The position numbers and the translations under genes are program-made. From the NCBI GenBank assembly GCA_951812925.1, contig OX638370.1, positions 34,219,948 through 34,283,947 on the forward strand: DNA of 64,000 nt, read 5' to 3'. Positions 53,588 to 63,639 of the stretch are shown piece by piece (position 1 is the first letter of the stretch; every line of letters starts with the position of its first letter). This DNA is from Calliopum simillimum. Taxonomy: Eukaryota; Arthropoda; Insecta; Diptera; Lauxaniidae. Under the pieces are notes generated by a model. The model searched no databases. It was not told the origin of the DNA and was given only the letters and a program-made list of their open reading frames with translations.

Positions 53588-55839
53588 TATTTTTAATGAA
53601 ATAAAATAAAAAAGTGAGATGTTTTTTCATCCAAGTTCAGTTATTAACTATGGCGATTCTGTTGGTTTATGATTGATTGGTTAGGCACAAACCAATTTGG
53701 TTTGCCATACAAAAAGCGATTTGCATTAAAAATGTTTGTTGGTATCAAATAAACAAAATAAATTGCAAAGCAATTAGCAGTTGTATGCCTGAATGAAAAA
53801 ATTCTTAGAAGGAATAAATAATTTCACTGACAAAAGTATGCAAATACTAATTTATACGAAATCACAAGTGAAAGAACGTCCGAATAGTGTTCTCTTTTGT
53901 TTGTTAACCAAACCAAAATGACCAATTTTGTTCGTATTCGACTGGTTTTTTATTTTATTTTGTAGAAAAATCAACAAACATCTTTTGTATACTAATTTTA
54001 AACTATTCATTCCAGTCAACTTTCAATTTCGATGTCTCTGAAACTAAATCCGAGTGATATTATTTTAATTTTTTTTTTTACAAAAAACCGCTTCTTCCTG
54101 AACAAAAAAATATTAGGGCCATTGTCGATAGACTGGATTTGTATCAAAACGTTATATGGCTTTTTCAGATGAACTAAATTTTTACCACATTCACCCACCA
54201 TGCACGTAAAAAGCAAAGTGCAATAATGTTGTCCTTTAAATTGACAACTAACATTAACTTAAGTACCATAAAACGAGAATCCTGTTTATCGATCAATCAA
54301 GTACTGGGCAAACTAAACAGACACAATACACATAAAATGTTCAAGTGCGTAATCGATGTGGGTGGTTGTGTTTGTTTGTTTGTATGATAGATATTTCGCT
54401 GAACATAATGAAACAACAACAAGGATACTAGAAAAATCGATTGATTCAGAAAACACCAAAAAGATGGAGAGGATTTCAGTCAAATTCACTATCAATTTAA
54501 TTTTTATTTAAATTTATTCCGTCTCTTCCATACGTTAGCCGTGGCAAAATTATAGTTACTATTTATAGAAATCGCCCACGTAAGATAAACATGCAACAGA
54601 CGCACTTGAATCTTCTTTAACTCATCCACTTGGAATACAAACTCCCATTTTACGTCACAATGAGGAGACATTATACATACATACATAGTTTCTAATGGTT
54701 TAGAGAATATATACGAAGGTTTTTGTTTTATTTTTCCTGTAAATGCCATCCATGCACATTTATTCATTCCAATTGCGTCCAATATATCAGCCTTAACACA
54801 ACACTCACATAAATATTTATTCCTTTTTGTATTAAAGTGACAACAATTCGTACTCCGTCATACGCCGTTCGGTTTTCCTATTTAGCGCACGAAGTCATAT
54901 ATGGAAATTGGCCCATTGTATATCTTGGTCTCGCATGGTTTTTTTTTAGAAAGTTATGACCATTTGAAATTGACGCCATGGAGAGAAAATTCATATGAGA
55001 ATCCCATACGTTTTTTAACTTTCATATATCATTTTGAACTGGTCATAACTTTTTAAAAAAATCACATAAAACCATTTTGAAGACGAAAAACAGTACTAAA
55101 TGATGCATTTAATAAAAAAGCGCAAAACAATTTAGAGCGTCTTGTATACAACCTCAAAAATCGTGTTTTTGAACATTTGGGGTAGGTAAGATACAGCGAT
55201 TTGGGTTCAGCGTTAACAAGTTAATCGAAATTGACTATTTTGTTTTTAATTGTAACCGTTTTTTGAACTATTTTTTTTTTTCAAAAACTGCATAAATCTA
55301 AAGTGTTGGTTGTTGTTTTTTCTAATTTCAATTATGTACTAACAAAATGAGCCAATACATAATTTTACATAATTTGCCTGCACTAACTGGAATATTTCGT
55401 AATTTAAGCTTTAATATGATGCAAATCATACACAATCTGTCATATCATACTCTGGCAAGCCCTTTATCTCGGGAATCAAAAGGCGTAGCGATATAAGATT
55501 TTGCCAGCTTCTTGATCTCACTGAGAGCTGCCTAGTATCCATTTCGAAGGAAATCAGACGTATTATATGCTGCCATTTTTATACAAAATTCTGTGGCACA
55601 AAGGAAAAACCTCTTAAGTCGAGTTAAGCAAAATAGATTTGCGCAAAATTTTTCATTAGTTTTAGGTAAAATTACTCTTTCGTTTTTGAACATTATTAAG
55701 ATCTTAATAAGAACTAAGAAAATGTTCAAACACAAAAGAATAATTTTGGCCAGAACTGATAAAAAAATGTGGCTCAAACCTTTATGCCACTGAATTAAAC
55801 TTTCGAAATGAAAACCACATAGAACTTTGTTTTGGATCA
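53588..55839. other. Gene-free AT-rich region
   Basis: No gene is recognised. 55000-55200 matches the dispersed repeat at 25060-25400, and 55608-55640 carries the CTTAAGTCGAGTTAAGC motif. The frame at 54504-54782 has no family signal. Confidence 0.45.
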
Positions 55840-56160
55840 AGAGATCCAGTAAGAAAGCCACGCTTTCCTAGTAACTACGCGTCAAGTTTGAGTTCAACAG
55901 ACACACGCACCAATGTTCTAACCATACAAACGCAAGGCTGTCCGTCACCCAGAAAACTGTACTGCCACTTACCCTATACTGGTTTGATAGTTTAGCAGCT
56001 TGATATTTTGATGATTTTTCAGGAAGTTTTTCCGACTTGTATGTCTTACTTTACTGTGCACTTGCAAATAAGAAAGCCATAATTTTTGATTAAAGGTGAA
56101 TTTTATGAAATTTGTACTTTAATTTATTTTACATAGGTATGTAATTTGGTGTACAAGTAT
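55840..56160. repeat. 3' flank shared by the RING-gene copies (unit A)
   Basis: GATCCAGTAAGAAAGCCACG, GAGTTCAACAGACACACGCA, GGAAGTTTTTCCGACTTGTA and TTGCAAATAAGAAAGCCATA recur in the same order at 63640-63960. A more divergent version flanks gene B at 61080-61275. This shows the duplicated unit extends past the coding region. Confidence 0.85.
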
Positions 56161-56976
56161 TTAATAATCCGAGTGCATGTCTTCATCGTCGTCCAATGAT
56201 GGATCATCATCATAGTTATCATCGAATACATCTAATTCATCATAAAATATATCTTCACTGAGATCGAATGTGACATAAGCGTATTTCCGTAAAAATGATG
56301 GATCATTGCATTCATCAAATTCGGAAACATAACGTAAAAGTTCAGAAAGTCTACGACGAGAATCATCTAACGCCTGCACTAAGTCTTCTAACGCCTGCCT
56401 TGCTTTTACAAACTCGACGATATTCTTTTGGAAATCAACTGATACGTCCCTGTATTTTTTTTTTAATTTGTACACATATTTTTTTAATTCTTCCAAGTCT
56501 TTGTCTATATTGTCCAAGTCTTTTTCTATTTCGTCCAATTTTTTATTTAATTCTTCCTTAGATATGAACTGGTGAAAAACTTTTTTTGAATCCATAAATT
56601 CCTGGCCGAAAGTCTCATCGTCTCTTTGTAATTCTTCCTTGAACATAAACCGCGATTTTCTTTTTCTTAAATCCTTAAACTCCTGGCGAGAAGTCTCCTT
56701 GTCTTTTCCTAATTCTTCCTTCAACTTGAACGGCGGAAAAACTTTTTTTAAATCCTTAAATTCATGGCGGCACATCGGGCATAATGGTGAACTAAAATCA
56801 AAGTAATTCAATATTATAATAATCATTTTTACAATCATCAAATAGTTTCCTAACCGTTTCTTCCAATTTTCAAGACACTGGTTATGATAAATATGACCGC
56901 ATGAAATCATGACCATGTCATCGTCATCGCCGGCACTTTTGCCAACACAAATGGGACAGATACTTTTACCATTCAT
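56161..56976 (-). CDS. RING-H2 / coiled-coil protein A
   Basis: Probable E3 ubiquitin ligase; substrate unknown. Exons 56855-56976 and 56161-56791 (minus) flank a 63-bp intron (GTTAGG donor, TTTTAG acceptor), giving about 250 residues. After splicing the zinc ligands are C7, C10, C26, H28, H31, C34, C45 and C48 (CPIC, CGHIYHNQC, CPMC), a regular C3H2C3 RING. Without splicing the C34-C45 gap would be 31 residues, too long. Three repeats of 27 residues follow (about 51-77, 78-104, 105-131), starting EFKDLKK, EFKDLRK and EFMDSKK with a KEEL core. Next come a Lys/Glu/Leu/Asp coiled coil (EEIxKDLxxIDKDLEEL type) and a very acidic tail (DDDPSLDDDEDMHSDY). ATG 56976 precedes NGKSICPIC; the open frame continues only two codons upstream. 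Tandem paralog of gene B. Confidence 0.85.
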   Translation of the reverse strand: MNGKSICPICVGKSAGDDDDMVMISCGHIYHNQCLENWKKRLGNYLMIVKMIIIILNYFDFSSPLCPMCRHEFKDLKKVFPPFKLKEELGKDKETSRQEFKDLRKRKSRFMFKEELQRDDETFGQEFMDSKKVFHQFISKEELNKKLDEIEKDLDNIDKDLEELKKYVYKLKKKYRDVSVDFQKNIVEFVKARQALEDLVQALDDSRRRLSELLRYVSEFDECNDPSFLRKYAYVTFDLSEDIFYDELDVFDDNYDDDPSLDDDEDMHSDY

Positions 56977-57029
56977 TGTCAAGAAAGACTAAATAGCCAC
57001 AATTAATTCTATCTTCAAACAGAAATAAA

Positions 57030-57180
57030 ACTAACCGTTTTGAGAAAGATTGTTGAAGTCCAGCGTTGCCATTGAAAATCTACCGAATGAAATTCAGAAA
57101 GGCAACGCTGATTATGGTTTTTTTCTAGGTTTATCAAGAGATCAGTGGTGCCAGAATTTTGTTTGAGGAGGTGGCCTCTA
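57030..57180. repeat. Upstream flank shared by the RING genes (unit A)
   Basis: AAATAAAACTAACCGTTT, ATCTACCGAA, GGCAACGCTGATTATGGTTT and GATCAGTGGTGCCAGAATTT occur in the same order and spacing at 61870-62020. This probably includes the 5' UTR or promoter; conserved GGCAACGC occurs twice, once inverted (GCGTTGCC), forming a hairpin. Confidence 0.8.
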
Positions 57181-57455
57181 TTAAAAAATCCCGGGATTCA
57201 TCGCGACCAATCCCGGAATTGAAAAAGGCCAGGGATCCCGAAATGACATCCCCAGCTCAGTTGAGATTCTTGTAGATAGTTGGTCTTTGGGGTATTCCGA
57301 ACAGAAAAAAAAAAGAAAAAAAAAATAATCCGTCGGGCCGTTTTTGAGAAATCCCATTTTGAAAATTATAATGAAATTTCCATTTTAATTGAAAAAATAT
57401 TTAAAAAAATATAACCAACAAATAAAAACAAGAATAGTACTTTTATATGTATTTT

Positions 57456-57781
57456 TAGGATTTTAAGAGAACCTAACCTAAAAGTGCAAAAAATACCGTT
57501 TTTATACCCTACACACAGGGTATATTCGCTTTGTCCTTCCATTTGTAACGCAAAGAAGGAGGCGTGGCAGGTATAGAAAAGTATACATTTTCTTGATCAG
57601 CGTCACCTCCTGTATTGTTAGGATTTTAAGAGAACCTAACCTAAAAGTGCAAAAAATACCGTTTTTATACCCTACACACAGGGTATATTCACTTTGTCCT
57701 TCCATTTGTAACGCAAAGAAGGAGGCGTGGCAGGTATAGAAAAGTATATATTTTCTTGATCAGCGTCACCTCCTGAGTTGA
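57456..57781. repeat. 163-bp tandem duplication within a GGGTATA-type repeat
   Basis: Two adjacent units start TAGGATTTTAAGAGAACCTA (57456 and 57619) and each contains TACCCTACACACAGGGTATA, then TTGTCCTTCCATTTGTAACG. They are nearly identical (TTCGC against TTCAC; GTATACATT against GTATATATT), suggesting a recent event. Confidence 0.85.
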
Positions 57782-58430
57782 TATAGCCATGTCCGTCTGT
57801 CTAGCTGGTTGGCTGTCCGTCTGTGGAAATATTTTTTATGGGAAAACTACGCAAGATAATTCGATAAAATTTGGCACAGTGGATTTTCCGTAAAAGTTAG
57901 CTCGAGGGATTGAAAATGAGCGAAATCGGTTAACGGACACGCCTACCGCCCATACAAAAAATATATCCAAAATGCAACTTTCAGAGTATTTTTCACGAAA
58001 ATGCAACCACAATACACATGAGTACTAGAAATGGTTGGGGCAAGCCCTGAGCTAAAACTAGGCGAATTCGGGCAAGAGGGCGTGGCATCTCCCATATAAG
58101 CAAAAGTTTCACAATGCCATACTGAAAGAGTTTTTTGAGATAATCCAACAAAATTTCACTCAGACACTAAGAACTATAAACGCAAGCTCTGAGGAAAAAC
58201 TGGATGAACTCGGACAAGAGGGCATGGCACCTCCGATATAAGCAAAGTTTCAAAACGTTTTTTGAGACTATCCAACTAAATTGCACACAGATGCTAAGGA
58301 CTGTAAATGCAAGCTCTGAGCAAAAACTGGGTGAACTTAGACAAGAGAGCGAGGTACCTTCCATATAAGCACTATACGAACACTCCATTTCCTCGACGTG
58401 CTCTTTTGGCAGCAAAATTAAAGTTGTTTT
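57782..58430. repeat. GGGTATA-type dispersed repeat body
   Basis: Inverse orientation to 37430-37965: GTCCGTCTGTCTAGCTGGTT, CTCGAGGGATTGAAAATGAG, then repeated AGCTCTGAGCAAAAACTGG and GGCATGGCACCTCC blocks. The last part is internally repetitive, about 110 bp per unit, from about 58030 to 58375. Confidence 0.6.
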
Positions 58431-58969
58431 TCCTTTTCTTTTTAATATTTATCTTACATTTGCTTTGTGTTTAATGATATCCAATTGTGAAAATTAAGAT
58501 ATGCCACTTGATGAGTCTCGAAACAGCCTTTAATCACCTTATAAATCTCCGGTGGAAACGTAGTATTACACATACGATTTTCAGCCGGGCAACGACATTT
58601 TCACAAGCATGTTTGTTTTTGTGCCAAAATTTGATGTGAAATTTTAGTGGGCAGATTGTTTGAAATGTTGACGATAAATGTACCCAACAAAGGCTTTCGA
58701 GGTAAAAAAGTAAAAAACAACTTAGATTTATTTTCGAAGGTATATGGGTTTAGATTTTTTCTCAGACTGCTATACAGACAACAAGGCAGTCTGAGCAAAA
58801 ATCGATAATTTTTATTCATGATGAAGCCCATAGAATCGAAAGTCGCGGAAACCCTAGTTGGAATATGAATGTTATGTGAAAAGTATTTTCACTATCTATA
58901 AAATGGATTTGAAAAAAGTTCTACACCTGAAGCACAATTTTAACGAATGTATGCATGTATTCTCCTTTA

Positions 58970-59525
58970 GCTAATAGAAGGAGCATAAGGCCAATATAAA
59001 ACGTCTCCATTTGTTGCGATCCCTTGCGATGACTTTGACCTCTTGCTACGACTTTCTCGATTCTTGTATTTCCTTTTCCAGCGACCTTTTCCAGTTGGTT
59101 TTGGGTCTACCACGTCCTCTACTGCCTTGTGAATTCCACTCATGAGCATGGCATCAAACTTCGCAGTGTAGTTTCGGGAGAGTGTGACCAATCCATCTCT
59201 ACTTGCGCAGCTTTACCTCGTTTGCTATAGCCTTCTTTCTGATTGCATTTTTGATGTAGCTCTACATTTGATATAGTGCGAGGCCACCAAACCTTTAGTA
59301 TACGTCTTAAGCATTTGTTGACGAATACTTGCAGCTTGTTCGTAAGTTTTTCAGTAACAAGCCATGTTTCGCACCCATATAACAAAATCAATTTCACATT
59401 CGAATTAAAAATGCGCACTCTCGTTTTTGGGGATATAACGGAAGACCATATTTTGTTCTGTTGAGCAAACGGGCTTTTTGCTTTTGCTATTCTTAAGTTG
59501 ATATCCTCTTTTGCTCCACCATCCA
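58970..59525 (-). pseudogene. Non-LTR reverse transcriptase C-terminal relic
   Basis: From 59525 the minus strand reads MDGGAKEDINLRIAKAKSPF, then VKLILLYGCETWLVTEKLTN and VNKCLRRILKVWWP. This is the late reverse-transcriptase block (NS.VK..LLYG.ETW) of LINEs. Frameshifts then separate GKGRWKRKYKNRESR-like and NWKRSLEKEIQESRKSW readings toward 58970. The N-terminal endonuclease and catalytic part are missing. A shorter piece of the same family is at 7960-8128. Confidence 0.78.
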
Positions 59526-60939
59526 TTCTGATCGGTTAAGAAACAAAAAAGTTATACACGTTAGAGCTTAAAATTATTATGAAATATATAAGTTTTTGGT
59601 ACTTACTAGCTCGTTTTAGAAAACGAAAAAAAGGACTCTTACTTAAAAATTATTTTTCTCGGTAAGTTTATGCTAGAAAGATGTTTAAAAAACCAAAATG
59701 TGCAGAACTACATCAATTCCATATCTTTTCTGGAAACATTTTTTGTTCTATAAATAGTTTTTAAGTTATTCATCAAAAACTGACTTTTTTGACCTTTGAA
59801 CCCCCAAAAAGGGGGGTTGGACCCCATTGAGCGGTGGACTTTGTTTTGTTAAGTTACTATACTACAGTTTAACAAACAACTGTGCCAAGTCCGCTGCAAT
59901 TTTTTCCTTTATGACAGGTTTTAAGGGATAGCCTAAACATTAAACTATGTAAAAACCTAGCATATATAAAATTATTACATATGGGCATGTACATGGTGTC
60001 GCACGTGACCGAAACACATTCAAAGTAAAAAAAGTCAAAACAAAGCGGATTTTTATTTTGACAATAGGCTTAATTTATAGCTCTCAATTAGCCCTAAGGT
60101 TGACTTTGGGCAATTTTTCGTTTTCAAGATAATTGCAAAATACCAAGGCGGTCGGACGGGACAAAAACAAAAGTGGTTTTCGCGGCCAACAAAACAAACA
60201 CCGATTTCAGGGAAACCTAAGGCAATATTTACCAAATCTCATGCATGCGCGTGAAATATTTTTTTGGAGACATGATAAAGTGATTTTTGTGGGGGCGTGT
60301 TACCGCCATTTTTCCCATTGCACATTATTTATCTACGTTTTTTTACATATAGTATGTACCAAATCTCATCCATTTACATCCGTTAAATAGTTTCAGAGAT
60401 ATCACGATTTAATTTTTTTGGCTCATGGTTTACTTTTCTGTCGAAATACCCATATATAAAAAAGCAGGCAGTTCTAAATAATCTCTGTTTGAAATTTGCA
60501 TTTCCAAAAAATTTAAAAACTGGAGATAGTTCTATAGCGTTCTTAGGCATCGGATATGTATGAAGTTATTTTATTTTTTTTTTTGTACAAAGAAAAGAAA
60601 GAATATGAAAATTTAATTCATCTAAAGATCCGAAAGCTGGCTTTAATAACCCAGGAAAAGGAAATAAATCCTGTGAGCTTTTTTCGTCAAAAACATCTTT
60701 ATGTATAGTAATGTGTGAAAAGTTCATTGGATCAGATACATTCTTCAAATATCGTCAACTGAAAAATATTATCCGAACTATGATTACCATGATTAAAAAA
60801 AAAAAAAAAAAAACAATTTAAGGGGGTTATCATCTATAAACCTTCTCGAGAATTTTTTCTCAGGCTGCCTTGCTTTTATTAATGTTAAAACTCAATATTG
60901 TTTAAGTCTCTAATGCAGCCTTCGTTGCAAAAAAAAAAA

Positions 60940-61075
60940 AAAACAGCTTAAGTCGACCTAAGCAAAATAAATATGAAAGAAAAATCGTTTTAAAACGAAA
61001 GCTCAATATTGGCTCGAACCAAAGGAAAATTGAACTCGCTTAGGTCGACTATTTTTCCTTGTATATATTATACTT
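60940..61075. mobile_element. Small inverted repeat with CTTAAGTCGACCTAAGC motif
   Basis: AACAGCTTAAGTCGACCTAA on the left and CTCGCTTAGGTCGACTATTT on the right are partial inverses about 100 bases apart. The near-palindrome CTTAAGTCGACTTAAGC recurs near 17391, 55613 and 62500, so this is a dispersed family. Confidence 0.5.
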
Positions 61076-61280
61076 TCGAAATAAAAACCAGATAGTGGAA
61101 CGATTTTGTTTCAAGAATCCCCGAAAAAAGACCCTCCTATGTATTTTTATGGTTCTACAGTAAGCTTTTTTTATTAGACACTTGCAAAAAATAAAACCGT
61201 TGTAATCGTTGATTATAAAGTAAATTTTAGAAAATTTGTACTTTAATATATTTTACATATGTAGTTTAGTGTTTAAGTAT

Positions 61281-61823
61281 TTAACAATCCGATTGCATGG
61301 CTTCATCATCATAATCATCATGAGAAAGTACAATTTCAGCCAGTTTGGAGCGATTATCATCTAAGGCCTGTCGTAATTTGTCCATTTCCTCTTGTAATAA
61401 ATTAAAATGAAAATCACTGATGAAATTTACTGATCCGTCTATGCTATTCAATATTTTATCAATTTTGGCAATGTCTTCTCCAGTTTCGTCAATGCATTCA
61501 CCTAATTCGTCCAAGTCTTTTTTTAACTCGCCCATATCTCTCTCGAACTGGGGATAAACTTTTTTTGAATCCTTAATTTGATGGGAGCAAATCGGACATA
61601 ATGGTGAACTAAAGTCGAGGGAATCCAATATTAATAACTTTTTTAAAATAATCAAATCCAATATTAATAACTTTTTTAAAATAATCAAATAGTTTGCAAA
61701 CCTTTTCATCCAATATTCAAGGCACTGGTTATGATAAATATGAGCACATGAAATCATGACTATATCATCGTCATCTCCGGCACTTTCGCCAACACAAATG
61801 GGACAAATACTTTTACCATTCAT
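61281..61823 (-). CDS. RING-H2 / coiled-coil protein B
   Basis: Paralog of A, probable ubiquitin ligase. Exons 61702-61823 and 61281-61608 (minus) flank a 93-bp intron, giving about 149 residues. The eight zinc ligands fall at the same positions as in A (C7, C10, C26, H28, H31, C34, C45, C48; CPIC, CAHIYHNQC, CPIC). B has only one of the 27-residue units (HQIKDSKKVYPQFE). A short coiled coil (DMGELKKDLDELGECIDETG) and an acidic end (DDYDDEAMQSDC) follow, so it is about 100 residues shorter than A. The start chosen is ATG 61823, matching A; a longer in-frame extension to 61859 would give a hydrophobic N-terminus but breaks similarity to A. The intron contains two tandem copies of a 33-bp sequence. 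Confidence 0.83.
   Translation of the reverse strand: MNGKSICPICVGESAGDDDDIVMISCAHIYHNQCLEYWMKRFANYLIILKKLLILDLIILKKLLILDSLDFSSPLCPICSHQIKDSKKVYPQFERDMGELKKDLDELGECIDETGEDIAKIDKILNSIDGSVNFISDFHFNLLQEEMDKLRQALDDNRSKLAEIVLSHDDYDDEAMQSDC
61609..61701 (-). other. Intron of RING gene B, with a 33-bp tandem duplication
   Basis: GTTTGC donor and CTTTAG acceptor on the minus strand. Its middle repeats AAAATAATCAAATCCAATAT (plus strand) in two adjacent 33-bp copies. At 93 bases it is a multiple of three and has no stop, as is the 63-bp intron in A. Confidence 0.8.
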
Positions 61824-61869
61824 TATCAAGAGAAAGAAGATTATACAGCCGCAATTCAATCTGCAAGAA

Positions 61870-62020
61870 GAAATAAAACTAACCGTTTATAGAATGTAGT
61901 AGGTAGTCAAAATTCGCGTTGCCATCGAAAATCTACCGAAAGTAATTCAAAAAGGCAACGCTGATTATGGTTTATTCTAGGTTTATTAAGAGATCAGTGG
62001 TGCCAGAATTTTGTTTGCGG
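61870..62020. repeat. Upstream flank shared by the RING genes (unit B)
   Basis: Matches 57030-57180, including the CGCGTTGCC ... GGCAACGCTGATTATGGTTT hairpin and GATCAGTGGTGCCAGAATTT. Confidence 0.8.
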
Positions 62021-62039
62021 GGGTATCCAAAAAATAGGT

Positions 62040-62475
62040 CCATAAAGTGAGCTATGCAGGTGTGACGAATTTCGATGTTTTTTTGTCGGGAATTTCGAGC
62101 TATTTTCGAGCTTTTCAACAGTAATTTCGAGCTGTCTGGGAAATTTTCCATTTTCCGGAAAAGCGGAAAAATTGTTCTGCATAGCTAAGTTTATTTTTTC
62201 AGCCAGACGAATCCGCGGGAAGAGTTACTGATAAAAACTTTTAACGTAGGAGTTTCGAGCTACTTTCGAGCTAATTTTGAGCTAGAAGCATTTTCCCGGA
62301 AAATCCCAAAAAAACTTTTTTTATGGCAAACTTTATTTTTTTTCAGCCAGGCGAATCCGCGGGAATAGTAAGCGATGAAATCTTTTAACACAGGAATTTC
62401 GAGCTACTTTCGAGCTGGCCTTGAATGAAGTGTTTTCCTTAAATTTCCCGGAAAATCCCAAATTGTTTAAATCTT
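62040..62475. repeat. Tandem repeat, about 150-160 bp units with TTTCGAGCT motifs
   Basis: Two full units and a partial one share TTTTTTCAGCCAGACGAATCCGCGGGAA-like starts (as GCCAGACGAATCCGCGGGA and GCCAGGCGAATCCGCGGGA), then TTTCGAGCTACTTTCGAGCT, then TTTCCCGGAAAATCCCAAA. The first unit is degenerate from about 62070. No ORF. Confidence 0.75.
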
Positions 62476-62773
62476 TCTTGTGAGCTTAATATTACTTGAA
62501 TAAGTCGACTTAAGCTGTTTTTCCTTATATGGTATATACAGGATTTCCATTTCAAGTTAAAAATTTTCCACACAAAATTGATATATTTTTAATTTAATTT
62601 TAAAATTTTTCCAAATGAAAATAAACTTTTTCCAAATCAAAATAAACTTTTTTCAAACCAATCTTTTTCTAAATCATAATAACATTTTACAAATCAATTT
62701 AACCTTTACTCTTTTAACGTATTCTTGTGATAAATCGACATGTCAAACTACATACACCTCATATGTAAATATC

Positions 62774-63157
62774 AGCCGTGTTTTTTTTGACGCGTATATA
62801 CAATTGTGGATACCTTCAAATTGCGATAACTCATGAATAGTAAGTCACACAATAGAACTCTAAGAAACTTTTTTATGGAGAATCACGTTCTCTTTCATTT
62901 TATATTTAAAAAAATTTATTTTTAAGGAGGTATTTTATGAAAACTGGTTAGCGCCGATAAATGGCAAAAAATCACTTTTTTTTTAAATAACTTCTAAATT
63001 ATTTTTTTTTTTACAAAAGATTAAAATTATTTATAGAGCATGTGGTTCTCCTTGAAAAAGACCCTTGGACTTTTTATCGTACGACTCACCATTCATAAGT
63101 TATCGCAATTTGAAGGTATACACAATTGTATATACGCGTCAAAAAAAACACGGCTAT
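62774..63157. mobile_element. MITE with GCCGTGTTTTTTTTGACGCG termini
   Basis: AGCCGTGTTTTTTTTGACGC on the left and GCGTCAAAAAAAACACGGCT on the right are perfect inverses. The arms continue through GTATATACAATTGTG and AATTGCGATAACTCATGAAT. It is about 384 bp. A left-half relative lies at about 29616-29720 (GGCGCGTATATACAATTGTA). Confidence 0.82.
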
Positions 63158-63583
63158 CATATAGTTTAACGGTAAGTGGAACGATAAATAGTATTAGAAT
63201 CTCTTTTGTAGAGATTTACATGTTCTATGAATAATACGTAAGTCCAAATCAATATTATTTGTATAACCTATAGTTGTGACTATTTGATTCAAAAATAATG
63301 TATTCCACTTTTTACCTTTCGAAGGTATTGAAAAAAAAAAAACAAAAACACGAAACTAAAAATTTCAATATGAATTCATCATTTTTGAAAAATTAAAGAC
63401 AAAATTGGCTAGGATTTAATAGACATTTCAAAACCCTGATAAGAGCCAACCGTAATATTTAAAAGTAGGATTCATAATCAGTTGCTAAGTCAATTATGCT
63501 TTTGAATCTAATAGTCACATCCTCCTTTAAAGACATTCTTATACTTTTTATCGTGTGACTCAACACTTTCATCGAAAAGCTTC

Positions 63584-63627
63584 CGAAATGAAAAGTAATT
63601 GAAACCACATGGATTACGGAACAGGCC
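63584..63627. mobile_element. Half-copy of the TGTTCCGTAATCCATGTGG MITE
   Basis: AAGTAATTGAAACCACATGG and ATTACGGAACAGGCC match the right arm of the element at 28652-28862. It abuts the RING-gene flank of unit C. Confidence 0.6.
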
Positions 63628-63639
63628 TGAAAATAACGT

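Larger units (their letters stand above)
56977..61280. other. Spacer between RING genes A and B
   Basis: Contains upstream sequence shared with B (57030-57170, GGCAACGCTGATTATGGTTT), a CCCGGGATT hAT-like fragment (57184-57250), tandem GGGTATA repeats, a MITE fragment (58523-58565), a LINE relic and AT-rich debris. No host gene is recognised. Confidence 0.55.
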
